From assembly GCA_023387735.1 (NCBI GenBank), contig JAEWHP010000043.1, forward strand, positions 124,001-188,000: DNA of 64,000 nt. Reading direction: 5' to 3'. The notes beneath the pieces are model-generated. The model did not search any database. It worked only from the letters and a program-made list of their open reading frames with translations, and had not been told where the DNA came from. This document shows positions 35,364-44,427 of the stretch, in pieces. A program made the translations under genes and the position numbers. The stretch is from Pseudomonadota bacterium. GTDB lineage: Bacteria; Pseudomonadota; Alphaproteobacteria; Rhizobiales; Xanthobacteraceae. How positions within the stretch are numbered: position 1 is the first letter of the stretch; each line of letters opens with the position of its first letter.

Positions 35364-37190
35364 CTATTCGACCGTTACCGATTTGGCGAGATTTCGCGGC
35401 TGATCGACGTCGGTGCCCATGACGACGGCGGTATGATAGGCCAATAGCTGCACCGGCACGGCATAGACCAGCGGGCTGAAGGTTGCCGCCATGTCCGGCA
35501 GCACGATCGTGACCAGCGATTCGATGGTCGCTTCCGCCGCCCCCTTGGCGTCGGTCATCAGGATGATGTTGCCGCCGCGGGCCGCGACTTCCTGCATGTT
35601 GGAGACGGTTTTTTCGAACACCCGGTCATGCGGCGCGATCACCACGACCGGCATGTTCTCGTCGATCAGCGCGATCGGCCCGTGCTTGAGTTCGCCGGCG
35701 GCATAGCCCTCGGCATGGATGTAGGAGATTTCCTTCAGCTTCAGCGCGCCTTCCAGCGCCAGCGGATAGCTGGTGCCGCGGCCGAGATAGAGCACGTCCT
35801 TTGACTTGGAGAGGTCGCGCGCCAGCTTTTCGATCTGCGGTTCCGATTTGAGCGCCTCCGCCATCAAACGCGGGATTTCGACCAGGCCATGGACGAGCTT
35901 GCTCTCGTCCTCGTCGGACAATTCCCCCCTCGCCTTGCCGGCCGCGACCGCCAGCGACGCCAGCACCATGAGCTGGCAGGTGAAGGCTTTCGTCGAGGCC
36001 ACGCCGATCTCGGGACCCGCCAGCGTCTGCAGCACGGTCTCGCTCTCGCGCGCGATCGTCGAGGTCGGCACGTTGACCACGGCCAGCGTGTGCACGCCTT
36101 CCGCCTTGGCGTAGCGCAGCGCGGCCAGCGTATCGGCGGTTTCGCCGGATTGCGAAATGAAGATCGCCAGATCGCCCTTGCGCAGCGGCGCCTCGCGGTA
36201 GCGGAATTCCGAGGCGACATCGAGTTCGACCGGAACGCGCGCCAGCCGCTCGAACCAGTATTTGGCGACATAGCCGGCATAGCTCGCAGTGCCGCAGGCC
36301 GTGATCGAGATCCGCTGGATGTCCTTGAAATCGAACGGCAGCGGCGCCGGCAGCTTCACCTGCTCGCTCGCCATGTCGACGTAGCGGGCCAGCGTGTGGC
36401 CGACCACTTCCGGCTGCTCGTGGATTTCCTTGGCCATGAAGTGGCGATAGTTGGCCTTGTCGACCAGCGAGGTCGAAGCGGTGTGCTTGATCGCGTCGCG
36501 CTTAACGATGGTGTTGTTCTTGTCGTAGATGGTCGCGCCCTTGCGCGTCAGCACCACCCAGTCGCCGTCTTCGAGATAGCTGATGGTATCGGTGAACGGC
36601 CCAAGCGCGATCGCGTCCGATCCCAGATACATTTCGCCATTGCCGTGACCGATCGCCAGCGGCGGCCCGTTGCGGGCGCCGATCATCAGGTCGTCATCGC
36701 CGGCGAAGATGAAGCCCAGCGCGAACGCGCCGCGCAGTTCCGACAGCGCCGCCCTCACCGCCTCGACCGGACTGACGCCCTTCTGCAGAAAGCTGTCGAC
36801 GAGATGCACGACGATCTCGGTGTCGGTCTCGGTCTTGAACACCGCGCCCTGCTTTTCGAGCCGCTGGCGCAGCTCGCGAAAATTCTCGATGATGCCGTTG
36901 TGAACCACGGCGACGCGATCGGTGGCGTGCGGATGCGCGTTGTTCTCGGTCGGCTTGCCGTGGGTGGCCCAGCGGGTGTGCCCGATGCCGATATGGCCCT
37001 GGAGCGGTTCGGCATCGAGCCGCTTTTCGAGGTTCTTCAGCTTGCCCTCGGCGCGGCGGCGCGCGAGGTGATCGCCTTCCAGCGTCGCAACGCCGGCAGA
37101 ATCATAGCCGCGATATTCGAGGCGCTTGAGTGAGTCCACCAGCTGCTCCGCGACCGGAGCGCGTCCCAAAATGCCGACAATGCCGCACAT
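35364..37190 (-). CDS. glmS: glutamine-fructose-6-phosphate aminotransferase
   Basis: A 608-residue GlmS making glucosamine-6-phosphate, the entry step to UDP-GlcNAc for peptidoglycan and LPS. Start MCGIVGILGR gives the catalytic Cys at position 2 after Met removal; a frame extending to 37271 must be excluded for that reason. HTRWATHGKP belongs to the glutaminase half, and two SIS domains follow (SQSGETADTLAAL, YLGRGTSYPLALEGALKLKEI seen in part). glmU is 3.9 kb upstream on the same strand. Confidence 0.97.
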   Translation of the reverse strand: MCGIVGILGRAPVAEQLVDSLKRLEYRGYDSAGVATLEGDHLARRRAEGKLKNLEKRLDAEPLQGHIGIGHTRWATHGKPTENNAHPHATDRVAVVHNGIIENFRELRQRLEKQGAVFKTETDTEIVVHLVDSFLQKGVSPVEAVRAALSELRGAFALGFIFAGDDDLMIGARNGPPLAIGHGNGEMYLGSDAIALGPFTDTISYLEDGDWVVLTRKGATIYDKNNTIVKRDAIKHTASTSLVDKANYRHFMAKEIHEQPEVVGHTLARYVDMASEQVKLPAPLPFDFKDIQRISITACGTASYAGYVAKYWFERLARVPVELDVASEFRYREAPLRKGDLAIFISQSGETADTLAALRYAKAEGVHTLAVVNVPTSTIARESETVLQTLAGPEIGVASTKAFTCQLMVLASLAVAAGKARGELSDEDESKLVHGLVEIPRLMAEALKSEPQIEKLARDLSKSKDVLYLGRGTSYPLALEGALKLKEISYIHAEGYAAGELKHGPIALIDENMPVVVIAPHDRVFEKTVSNMQEVAARGGNIILMTDAKGAAEATIESLVTIVLPDMAATFSPLVYAVPVQLLAYHTAVVMGTDVDQPRNLAKSVTVE

Positions 37191-37340
37191 GCGGTTCAAA
37201 TCCCCAAATCGACGAACAGCGTCGCAACCCGCGCCACTCTTAACGAAATTCGCGCATCCACAGATACTCAATATTTATTGCGGATTGCGACAGTCTTAGG
37301 CGAAAATTTTAAGGGTTCGCCAAACCAGGGTTTAACTCTG

Positions 37341-37467
37341 CTCCTCATGGTGAGGAGCGCGAAGCGCGTCTACGGACGATGCTTTGCATCGCCGAGCGAA
37401 CCACGAGGCCCGTTTGTGGCCTTCATCCTTCGAGACACCCGCTGCGCGGGCTCCTCAGGATGAGGAA
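37341..37467. repeat. palindromic intergenic repeat, family 3
   Basis: Starts CTCCTCATGGTGAGGAGCGCG and ends GGGCTCCTCAGGATGAGG, with inner hairpins such as GATGCTTTGCATC and CCCGCTGCGCGGG. This is the pattern of a multicopy Bradyrhizobium intergenic repeat known to me by sight. It lies between glmS and the toxin-antitoxin remnant. Confidence 0.75.
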
Positions 37468-37514
37468 CCGACCGCATACACGTCCGCGATCTCGCGGCAC
37501 GAGCTGCCCGAGGC

Positions 37515-38135
37515 TTGACCTTGGTTCACTCCCGAAGAGAGGGAGCAGGGAATGCCGGATGCACGCTGCACCCGCGGTCTCGTGTGCAATGGGGAGATGG
37601 AAGCGCACACGAGCATACAGGTTCAGCGGAGGCACTCCGGCATTCCCTGCGCAATGGTTTTACGGCTTACTTCGTGCTCTTCCCGGCGACGAATTCCTTT
37701 TGCCACCGTCACCAGCGGATTGAGATTTGCCTGTAGCCCGGTTGGGCCGACGCATCTCCGCTGGCTTGACATCAGCCACGGATGCCAGAACCACACGACT
37801 TCGCCGTACGCAGCGACCTCTCGTCAAAACGCCGATCGGCGATGCCGACCGAAATCCTGGCGAAGGCCCTTGAAGCGCCGGTCGTCTGCGCAACGCGCGA
37901 TCACTCACGGGACAACCCGCCCTGCGACCACCATCGCGCCCGACGCCGCTGCGTCCACCGCATCCAACCCCGCGTCCGTGACGATCGCGATACGCCCCTC
38001 TTGCCGGGGTGGATGGCCGAAATGATAGCGGTGATTTGCCCGACGGCGACAGCGGAATGTTTTTTCGGATTGGGCTGGACGGGTAGGATCAGGTTGATTT
38101 GGTTCGGGAAATTCGGCTGAAGGCGCAGCAAGAAA
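37515..38135. repeat. long multicopy intergenic repeat, non-coding
   Basis: A stretch without a credible gene. Its frames translate to strings such as RAYRFSGGTPAFPAQWFYGL and PHDFAVRSD that recur as spurious hypothetical proteins in Bradyrhizobium and Rhodopseudomonas genomes. It contains a 15-base inverted copy around the text GAATGCCGGATGC and GGCATTCCCTGC. I treat it as a repeated element rather than a gene. Its exact ends are uncertain. Confidence 0.55.
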
Positions 38136-38233
38136 GACAATTGATCGCATTGGCCGCGGGAAGCCCATGAGGTCTCGATTGTGCGCCCTCGACGTCCGTA
38201 TATTCTACACAATCACTTACAGAGAGGTCTCTC

Positions 38234-38497
38234 ATGCAGTCGACAACCTTCACGGTGCGCGTCGATACGGGCGTGAAGAAACGGCTGGAGCGACTGGCCA
38301 AGAGCACGGGTCGCAGCCGTTCCTTTCTCGCCGAGGCCATCAACGAATATCTCGAACTCAATGAATGGCAGGTGGCCGGTATCAAGCGCGCCATCGCCTC
38401 GCTCGATCGCGGCGACGGGATTGCGCATGACCAGGTTAAGGATTGGGTCGCTTCCTGGGGAAGCGCGAACGAGAAGCCGGCGCCCAAGATTTCATGA
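38234..38497 (+). CDS. ribbon-helix-helix antitoxin (ParD/RelB-like)
   Basis: An 87-residue CopG-type protein: TTFTVRVDTGVKKRLERLAKSTGRSRSFLAEAI is a ribbon-helix-helix DNA-binding domain (given in part), followed by a tail that would bind a toxin. A TATATTCT -10-like box and a near-palindrome AGAGAGGTCTCTC precede the ATG, the usual site of autoregulation. The stop overlaps the toxin start by four bases. Confidence 0.88.
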   Translation: MQSTTFTVRVDTGVKKRLERLAKSTGRSRSFLAEAINEYLELNEWQVAGIKRAIASLDRGDGIAHDQVKDWVASWGSANEKPAPKIS

Positions 38498-38782
38498 ACC
38501 CGGTCTGGTCGCCAGAGGCAATTACCGACCTCGCGGCGTTGCGGGCTTACATCGCGCAGGACGATCCCCGCAGCAGCGCAACGCGTTGCGCTGCATATCG
38601 TACGCAATGTCGAGACCTTACTTCCCAATAGCCCCGAAATCGGGCGGCCGGGTCGCGTTCCGGGCACACGTGAGTTCGTCATCCCGAGGACGCCATACAT
38701 CGTGCAGTACCGTCTGGTCGGCAACACAATCCAGGTGCTGCGGGTCTTCCACAGTGCACGCCGGTGGCCTGAGGCGTTTTGA
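38494..38782 (+). pseudogene. ParE/RelE-type toxin broken by a one-base frameshift
   Basis: The first 24 codons read as a ParE N-terminus (MNPVWSPEAITDLAALRAYI). A run of four C at 38566-38569 shifts the frame and gives an early stop; dropping one C restores a ParE-like protein through LHIVRNVETLLPNSPEIGRP, IPRTPYIVQYRL and VLRVFHSARRWPEAF to the stop at 38780-38782. Either the toxin is dead while its antitoxin survives, or this is a homopolymer sequencing error. Confidence 0.85.
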
Positions 38783-38918
38783 GACGCGGTCGCGCGCGGC
38801 CGCGCATTCTGGCTCGTGCGTACGATCTGCATTATTCGACATTGCCGCGATCACAGAGAAAACTCACGTAGGCACAGGCCGCCCCGACGTTCTCGTCGCC
38901 CACCATGTCGTCTGTGTC

Positions 38919-39929
38919 TCAGAGCCGAGCCAGCAGTCCACCGACACCGCCCCACGTATCCCACCGCACCGGCGCGAGCGAAGGCGCTAGACCTGCCCGC
39001 GCGGCCTCGCGCACGTCGATCGGGCTGATGCCGAACTGGCGGCGGAAGGCACGGCTGAACGAGGATGGATCGTGCATTCCCAGTTCATCGGCGATGACGA
39101 CGATCGGCTGCGTGTTGGAGGGGTCACTCAGTTGCGCGAAGCTTTCCGCCATGCGGTGATACTGGATGTACCGTTCGACGCCACCTTCGGATTCCAGCAA
39201 GCGGTAGAGGCTCGATCTCGACATTCCGAGTTCACGGCAGAGCATGTTCGCCCCGAGATGGGGCGAGCGCAGATTGCGCTGGATGCAACGCCGCGCCTTC
39301 TCCTTCAGCGTGGCGCCGATCTGCTCGTGCGCCGTCGTCAAATGGTCCGCGGACGGCGCGATGCATGCGGCAACCATCGCGGCGACCGCTTGCGGCAGTC
39401 CGTGCGCATCTTCGTCGCTCAGGCCCGGGAGCTGGCGTTCCAGCAGCCGGATGTATTCGGCGAGCATGCCGCCGAGCGGCGTATTCACGATGCGGCCCCG
39501 CGCGGCGTCGAGTGCTGGCGCGAGCGCGCTGAACTTGTCCCGCGCGATGTTCAGCTGAAGCCGGTCGTCGAGATCGCGCTGATTGGCCGAGAACTCGCCC
39601 AATGACAGGACGAACGGCATCCCGGCTGGTACCAGTGTCTGGTCGCTTTCCAGCATCAGGCCGGTTGCGGCACGCTTGCCGATCGTGATCACCCAGTGGT
39701 CGGTCGGATCGCGCCTGATCAGCGACTTGGTTCGCATGGCGCGCAGCGGCGGCGCCGACACGCTGACGAGCGCCATGCCATCGAGCTTCCACACCTCGCT
39801 CTCGCCGGCAAAGCCGCGGTCGGAGGCGTCGAGGGGACCTACCTCGAAACTACCGGCGTACCAGTCACGCCAAGCCTCGAGCTGGCGCGACTTCGGCAAT
39901 TCCCGCGTGGAGAAACGTACGGCGTCCAT
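38919..39929 (-). CDS. AraC family transcriptional regulator
   Basis: A 336-residue regulator. The N-terminal part resembles the AraC-binding-like domain of the OxyR/FeaR-type group; the C-terminal double helix-turn-helix spans about residues 215-315, with LGMSRSSLYRLLESEGGVERYI and MHDPSSFSRAFRRQFGISP as the two recognition regions (seen in part). It stands alone; the targets are unknown. The module with the response regulator lies inside the glmS-glmU gap. Confidence 0.9.
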   Translation of the reverse strand: MDAVRFSTRELPKSRQLEAWRDWYAGSFEVGPLDASDRGFAGESEVWKLDGMALVSVSAPPLRAMRTKSLIRRDPTDHWVITIGKRAATGLMLESDQTLVPAGMPFVLSLGEFSANQRDLDDRLQLNIARDKFSALAPALDAARGRIVNTPLGGMLAEYIRLLERQLPGLSDEDAHGLPQAVAAMVAACIAPSADHLTTAHEQIGATLKEKARRCIQRNLRSPHLGANMLCRELGMSRSSLYRLLESEGGVERYIQYHRMAESFAQLSDPSNTQPIVVIADELGMHDPSSFSRAFRRQFGISPIDVREAARAGLAPSLAPVRWDTWGGVGGLLARL

Positions 39930-40077
39930 GAAATCGATTCACAAACAGGCGCATTTTGCACTGCAGGATCGATCCAACTCCCTGGTTCCACTTTTGGCAA
40001 GCCCAAGATGCGACATCCGCCCGCCCGTGTCCCGCTGGTCACAATGGCCGCGCCGATGCCTGTAACGCGATACTACT

Positions 40078-40707
40078 TCACGCCTCCACGAGCTTTGCAC
40101 GAACGGCGTATCGAACAAGGCCCGCGGTCGAGTTCACGTTGAGCTTGCGCATGGCGGCGGCACGATGGGTCTCCGTCGTCTTGATGCTGAGATTCAGGAT
40201 CGCGCTGACGCCCTTGTTACTGTGCCCTTCCGCGACCAGCTTGACGATCGTCTTCTCCCGGGGCGAAAGCAGCTCGTTCACATCGGCCTTCCCGCTCACC
40301 GCATTCCTGGCTTCGCTGGAATAGGGACCGGCGTAGAATGGCTTGTGAAGGACCAACGACTCCACGGCGGCCAGCAGCATCTTGCTCGCATCGGATTTCA
40401 GCAAAAATGCCCGGGCGCCCGCCTCGAACGCCTGCCGCGCAACCGCATTCGAATCGTGCACGGTGAAGATCAATATCTCGGTCGGCAGCTGATGCTCCCT
40501 GATGCATCGCGCAACTTCCACACCGGTCATCAGCGGCATCGAGTAATCAAGGACGGCGACGTCGGGACAAGTCTCAACAGCAGCCGACACGGCTTCGCGG
40601 CCATTGCGGGCCTCGGCCACGACTTCCCAGCCGATGTGTCCTTCGAGAATGGCACGCAAGCCGGCCCGCACGGTATCGTGGTCGTCGGCGATGAGAATCC
40701 GCTTCAT
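40078..40707 (-). CDS. NarL/FixJ-type response regulator
   Basis: A 209-residue regulator: receiver domain with acidic pair D8-D9, phosphorylation D54 (AVLDYSMP) and Lys in FLLKSD, then a LuxR-type helix-turn-helix (LSPREKTIVKLVAEG, SNKGVSAILNLSIKTTETH). No histidine kinase gene is adjacent, so it is an orphan. The 345-bp leader region upstream contains two dyads that may be its operator. Confidence 0.92.
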   Translation of the reverse strand: MKRILIADDHDTVRAGLRAILEGHIGWEVVAEARNGREAVSAAVETCPDVAVLDYSMPLMTGVEVARCIREHQLPTEILIFTVHDSNAVARQAFEAGARAFLLKSDASKMLLAAVESLVLHKPFYAGPYSSEARNAVSGKADVNELLSPREKTIVKLVAEGHSNKGVSAILNLSIKTTETHRAAAMRKLNVNSTAGLVRYAVRAKLVEA

Positions 40708-41053
40708 GATCGAACAGGTGCTCCGTTGTGATGCGGATCGGCCAGGCGCGCTGCCTCACGCCTGAGGCGCGCTCATGAGCGAAAGGTCGCGAGCAGAACG
40801 GTCTGATCGACCAATGAATCCTGATGAAGCATGCAGCTTCCTCCATGGCCGAGCGAAACCGCCCGCGCCAAAGCGCGTCCGGAATAAATTGCCGACAAAT
40901 ACAGAAAATTCTTTGGGCTACTCGTTATCTGGCGCCAGCATAAACCACTAGGGTGAATTCCCCTTAGGCAGGGAATCCCTGCGATGTGCCCAGCGTCCCA
41001 AATCTTGGTTTTATTTGCATCATGACGGGGTGAGAGCTGGGCTCTCAGATACG
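40708..41053. promoter_or_regulatory. intergenic region upstream of the response regulator with tandem dyads
   Basis: No gene is seen. Two adjacent dyads lie at 40948-40967 (CTAGGGTGAATTCCCCTTAG, imperfect) and 40968-40982 (GCAGGGAATCCCTGC, perfect arms). A bulged hairpin lies at 40746-40772 (GCGCG-CTG-CCTCA, CGCC, TGAGG-CGCGC), 39 bp before the response regulator start. Regulation by a LuxR-type protein is an inference. Confidence 0.4.
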
Positions 41054-42412
41054 TCAGCCCTCTTTCGGCGCCTTCGCTCGCGTCTTCAGCTCGCGATACC
41101 GCTTGGCGCCGTTCTCACGCGTGGTCTGCTGGCTGCGCTCGACCGCCATCGCATCGTCGGGGACGTCCTTGGTGATGACCGAGCCCGAACCGATATAGGC
41201 GCCCTTGCCGATCTTCACAGGCGCCACCAGCGACGAATTCGTGCCGACAAAGGCGCCCTCGCCGATCAGCGTCTTGTGCTTGGAGAAGCCGTCGTAGTTG
41301 CAGGTGATGGTGCCGGCGCCGAGGTTGGCCTTGGCGCCGACATGGGCGTCGCCGACATAAGAGAGATGGTTGACCTTGGCGCCGGCCTCGATCGTTGCGG
41401 CCTTGGTCTCGACGAAGTTGCCGATCTTGGACCCATCGCCGAGCGAGGTGCCGGGCCGCATGCGCGCGAACGGACCGACCAGCGCCTTCTTGCCGATCGA
41501 GGACTGCACGAGGTGCGAGAACGAGTGGATCACCGCGCCGTCGTCGATCGTGATGCCCGGGCCGATCACCACGAACGGCTCGATGGTGACGTCCCTGCCG
41601 AACTTCGTGTCGGCAGAGAGAAAGACCGTCTCCGGCGCGATCAGCGTTACGCCGGCTTCGAGCGCGGCCTTGCGCAGCCGCGCCTGCATCACCGCTTCGG
41701 CTTCGGCGAGTTGCGCCTTGTCGTTGATTCCCCGCACTTCGTCCTCGCTGGTCTCGATCACGACGGCCTCCAATCCCATTTCCCTGACGATGGCAACGGC
41801 ATCGACCAGGTAATATTCGTTCTTGCTGTTGGCGTTTCCGATTTTGTCGAGAATTTCGAGCGCGCGGCGGCCCTCGAACGCCATCACGCCGGCATTGCAG
41901 AGCGTGACCTTGCGCTCCTCAGGCGTCGCGTCGGCATGTTCGCGGATCGCCACCAGACGGTCGCCTTCGAGCAGCAGCCGGCCGTAGCCGGTGGGATCGG
42001 CGGCGCGGAAGCCGAGCACCGCGAGCGCCGCACCCTTCTCCAGCGGCGCACGCAGCCGCGCAAAGGTTTTGGCCGAAATCAGCGGCGTGTCGCCGAACGC
42101 CACCAGGAGATCGTCCGCGCCGCGCGCGATCGCCTCCCGCGCTGCGAGCACGGCATGCGCAGTGCCGAGCCGCTCGGCCTGGATGAAGGTGGCCGCATCC
42201 GGCCGCACCCGCCTGACCTCCTCAGTGACGGCCTTGTGGTCCGGCCCGACCACGACCGCGAGCGCGGCGCCTTCGCCATGCGGCGCCGCCTGCAGCACAT
42301 GCGCCAGCAGCGGCTGGTGGGCGACGGGATGCAAAACCTTCGGCAGCGAGGAGCGCATGCGCGTGCCCTCGCCGGCCGCAAGCACGACAGTCAGGCTGGA
42401 TCGGGCGGTCAT
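41054..42412 (-). CDS. glmU: bifunctional GlmU (acetyltransferase/uridylyltransferase)
   Basis: A 452-residue GlmU. The pyrophosphorylase domain begins VVLAAGEGTRMRSSLPKVLH; the left-handed beta-helix acetyltransferase half contains repeated hexapeptides and ANLGAGTITCNYDG. It makes UDP-GlcNAc from glucosamine-1-phosphate. The start at 42412 (MTARSSLT) fits the family; a frame to 42433 adds seven residues. It would normally sit next to glmS. Confidence 0.96.
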   Translation of the reverse strand: MTARSSLTVVLAAGEGTRMRSSLPKVLHPVAHQPLLAHVLQAAPHGEGAALAVVVGPDHKAVTEEVRRVRPDAATFIQAERLGTAHAVLAAREAIARGADDLLVAFGDTPLISAKTFARLRAPLEKGAALAVLGFRAADPTGYGRLLLEGDRLVAIREHADATPEERKVTLCNAGVMAFEGRRALEILDKIGNANSKNEYYLVDAVAIVREMGLEAVVIETSEDEVRGINDKAQLAEAEAVMQARLRKAALEAGVTLIAPETVFLSADTKFGRDVTIEPFVVIGPGITIDDGAVIHSFSHLVQSSIGKKALVGPFARMRPGTSLGDGSKIGNFVETKAATIEAGAKVNHLSYVGDAHVGAKANLGAGTITCNYDGFSKHKTLIGEGAFVGTNSSLVAPVKIGKGAYIGSGSVITKDVPDDAMAVERSQQTTRENGAKRYRELKTRAKAPKEG

Positions 42413-42582
42413 TCTGCTCCTTTGGAAGTACACGGCTGATAGTGCCGGCCGTCTTTAATTGTTTTCCCCCGGAGATGATACCGATTCGCCGTCCCGTCAG
42501 CCTCCGGATCAGAGTTAGGCGGGCTTTTCCTGTTAGTGTTTGGTGGGTGATTCGGCGGGCCTGAAGGAGGGCCGGGGGCGCT

Positions 42583-43953
42583 TTGGCCAGGAATTCAGAC
42601 CATGGGGGTGGCTTCGAGCCGGATGATTCCGGCGGCCTGCTCGGCGGCTTTCTGGCCGACGAGGAAGGGCTGGATCGCCGTGCGCTGTGGCGGATCGGGT
42701 CGTGGGGCTTTGCCGCGACCGGCGCGGTGGTGCTGGCCGTGATGGCCAACCAGTCGTCGCTCGGCTTCAAGCGCGATCAGATGGCCGCCGCCGACCTGAC
42801 CCGGCAGGCGCAGCAGTTCCAGTCGGTGACCCGGGAAACCCACAACGAGGCGCGGCGCCTCGCCGCCGCGATCGAAACCCTGAACAATGACCGCGACCGG
42901 CTGTATGCCCGCGTCACCGGCCTGGAACAGGGGCTGGAGTCCGTCACCGGCGCCATCGCGCGCCAGGGTTCCGCACAAGCTTTGACGGCCACTGCAGAGC
43001 CGCAGGCCGTTCAAGGCCCGCCTGCCCCGGCCGTCGCGCCGGTCGGAACCACCCATGCCGGTCCCGACAAGCCGGCGGCGGAACCAGGCCCGACGGTGTC
43101 GTCCGTGGCCAGGGACTCGTCGAAGACCGAGGCTGCGAAGACGGATGGCGCCAGGGGCGAAGGCGCCAGAACCGACCTCGCCAAGATCGAAGGCGCCAGG
43201 ATCGAAGCTGCCAGGACCGAGACATCCAAGACCGAGACGTCCAGGACCGAGACGTCCAAATCCGAAACTGCCAAAGCCGATAGCGGAAAGGGCGACAGGT
43301 CCGAGTTGGCAAAGCCGTCGCCGGCGACGCCGCTGATGGCCTCGCAATCGATCATGGCCCCGCCCGACCCAACCGCCGCAAAGCTGGCCGAGCCGACCAG
43401 ATCCCTGAACGGCATCGTCGTGAGCCCGATCCCGGAAGTCGTGGCGTCGGCGCCATCGGACGATGACGACGGCTCGGGCGCGCCGAAGATCGCACTCCGT
43501 CGAACCGAGTTCGGCGTCGATGTCGGCACCGCCAATTCGGTGAACGGCCTGCGCGCGCTGTGGCGTGGCCTGCTGAAATCGAGATCGAACGCGCCGCTGA
43601 CGACGCTGCACCCGATCATCGTCGTGAAGGAAGGCACCAACGGGCTCGGCATGCAGCTCAGGCTGGTGGCGGGTCCGTTGAACGACGCCGGCGCCGCCGC
43701 AAAGATCTGCGCCGTCCTGACCGAAAACAAGCGGCATTGCGAGACCGCGATCTACGACGGCCAGCGGCTGTCGCTTGGGCCTGAAGATCAGCCGGCCGCG
43801 GCGGCCAGCAAGCCACCGACTGCGCAGCAGCGGCGCGCGCCCGCCAAGCGGGCCGCGGCGGCGCCGCCCGCGGCTCCCGTCGCCGAGGAGCCGGCCAAGC
43901 CGGAAAACCCGTCCACGCTCACGTCTTTCTTCAACCGGCGGACTTCGCAATAA
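42583..43953 (+). CDS. membrane-anchored envelope protein with SPOR-like C-terminal region
   Basis: A 456-residue protein. One membrane helix (about residues 37-53, IGSWGFAATGAVVLAVMA), a coiled coil (about 65-120), a low-complexity linker with near-repeats of TETSK type (about 180-235), and a folded region LHPIIVVKEGTNGLGMQLRLVAGPLNDAGAAAKIC... near 345-390 that recalls SPOR domains. SPOR domains bind denuded peptidoglycan. TTG start with AAGGAGG 13 bases upstream. It is divergent from glmU. Confidence 0.65.
   Translation: MARNSDHGGGFEPDDSGGLLGGFLADEEGLDRRALWRIGSWGFAATGAVVLAVMANQSSLGFKRDQMAAADLTRQAQQFQSVTRETHNEARRLAAAIETLNNDRDRLYARVTGLEQGLESVTGAIARQGSAQALTATAEPQAVQGPPAPAVAPVGTTHAGPDKPAAEPGPTVSSVARDSSKTEAAKTDGARGEGARTDLAKIEGARIEAARTETSKTETSRTETSKSETAKADSGKGDRSELAKPSPATPLMASQSIMAPPDPTAAKLAEPTRSLNGIVVSPIPEVVASAPSDDDDGSGAPKIALRRTEFGVDVGTANSVNGLRALWRGLLKSRSNAPLTTLHPIIVVKEGTNGLGMQLRLVAGPLNDAGAAAKICAVLTENKRHCETAIYDGQRLSLGPEDQPAAAASKPPTAQQRRAPAKRAAAAPPAAPVAEEPAKPENPSTLTSFFNRRTSQ
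43150..43272 (+). repeat. in-frame 15-base tandem repeats within the SPOR-like gene
   Basis: Units of the type AxGACCGAGACRTCC repeat at 43213, 43228, 43243 and, more diverged, at 43258; looser copies precede from 43150. Each codes for a five-residue step in the linker. Length change by slippage would keep the frame. Confidence 0.8.
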
Positions 43954-44046
43954 TCTCTTGAAGTGCAATGTGTTGCAGGCTTCCTTTGACACCTCGCGCG
44001 TCCGCTGCCTCTTGTCCCCGCGCCCAATCCCGATCATACAGGTGAG

Positions 44047-44427
44047 ATGAAAAAAACTCCGTTCCGGCTGACGCCCTATCAGGTCCAGTTTCTGCTGGTG
44101 GTCGGCTTCGTGACCGTCGGCTATGCGCTCTATCTGCGCTATCTCGCGGTTGAGTTCTCGACCGTGGCGCTGGCCTGCGACGCCGGCCTGCAGACCATGC
44201 TGTGCAAGTCGCGCGCACTCGCCACCTATCTGTTCAAGAATTCGGTGTTCGGCATCGCAGCCCTGATCGTGGCGACGCTTCACGTCATGCGGCCGTCGAT
44301 CGTGACGTTGACGGTCGGACTGGTCGCGGCCGGATTGGGGATCGTGCTCTACAACATCGTGCTGTCGGGGCTGGCGATCGGGCTGCTTATTTTGGGATTT
44401 GCACGGCCCGCGCCCGCCACAGCGTAA
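44047..44427 (+). CDS. small integral membrane protein, unknown function
   Basis: A 126-residue protein with four predicted helices and two Cys (ACDAGLQTMLC) between the first two. I do not recognise the family. Its last 41 bp overlap the 3' end of the convergent ndvC gene, so the two mRNAs can pair. It follows the SPOR-like gene by 93 bp. Confidence 0.7.
   Translation: MKKTPFRLTPYQVQFLLVVGFVTVGYALYLRYLAVEFSTVALACDAGLQTMLCKSRALATYLFKNSVFGIAALIVATLHVMRPSIVTLTVGLVAAGLGIVLYNIVLSGLAIGLLILGFARPAPATA

Noticed and set aside
37552..38120. Several long frames in the glmS-side intergenic region
   Set aside because: They match the spurious translations of a multicopy Bradyrhizobium repeat and lack ribosome sites.
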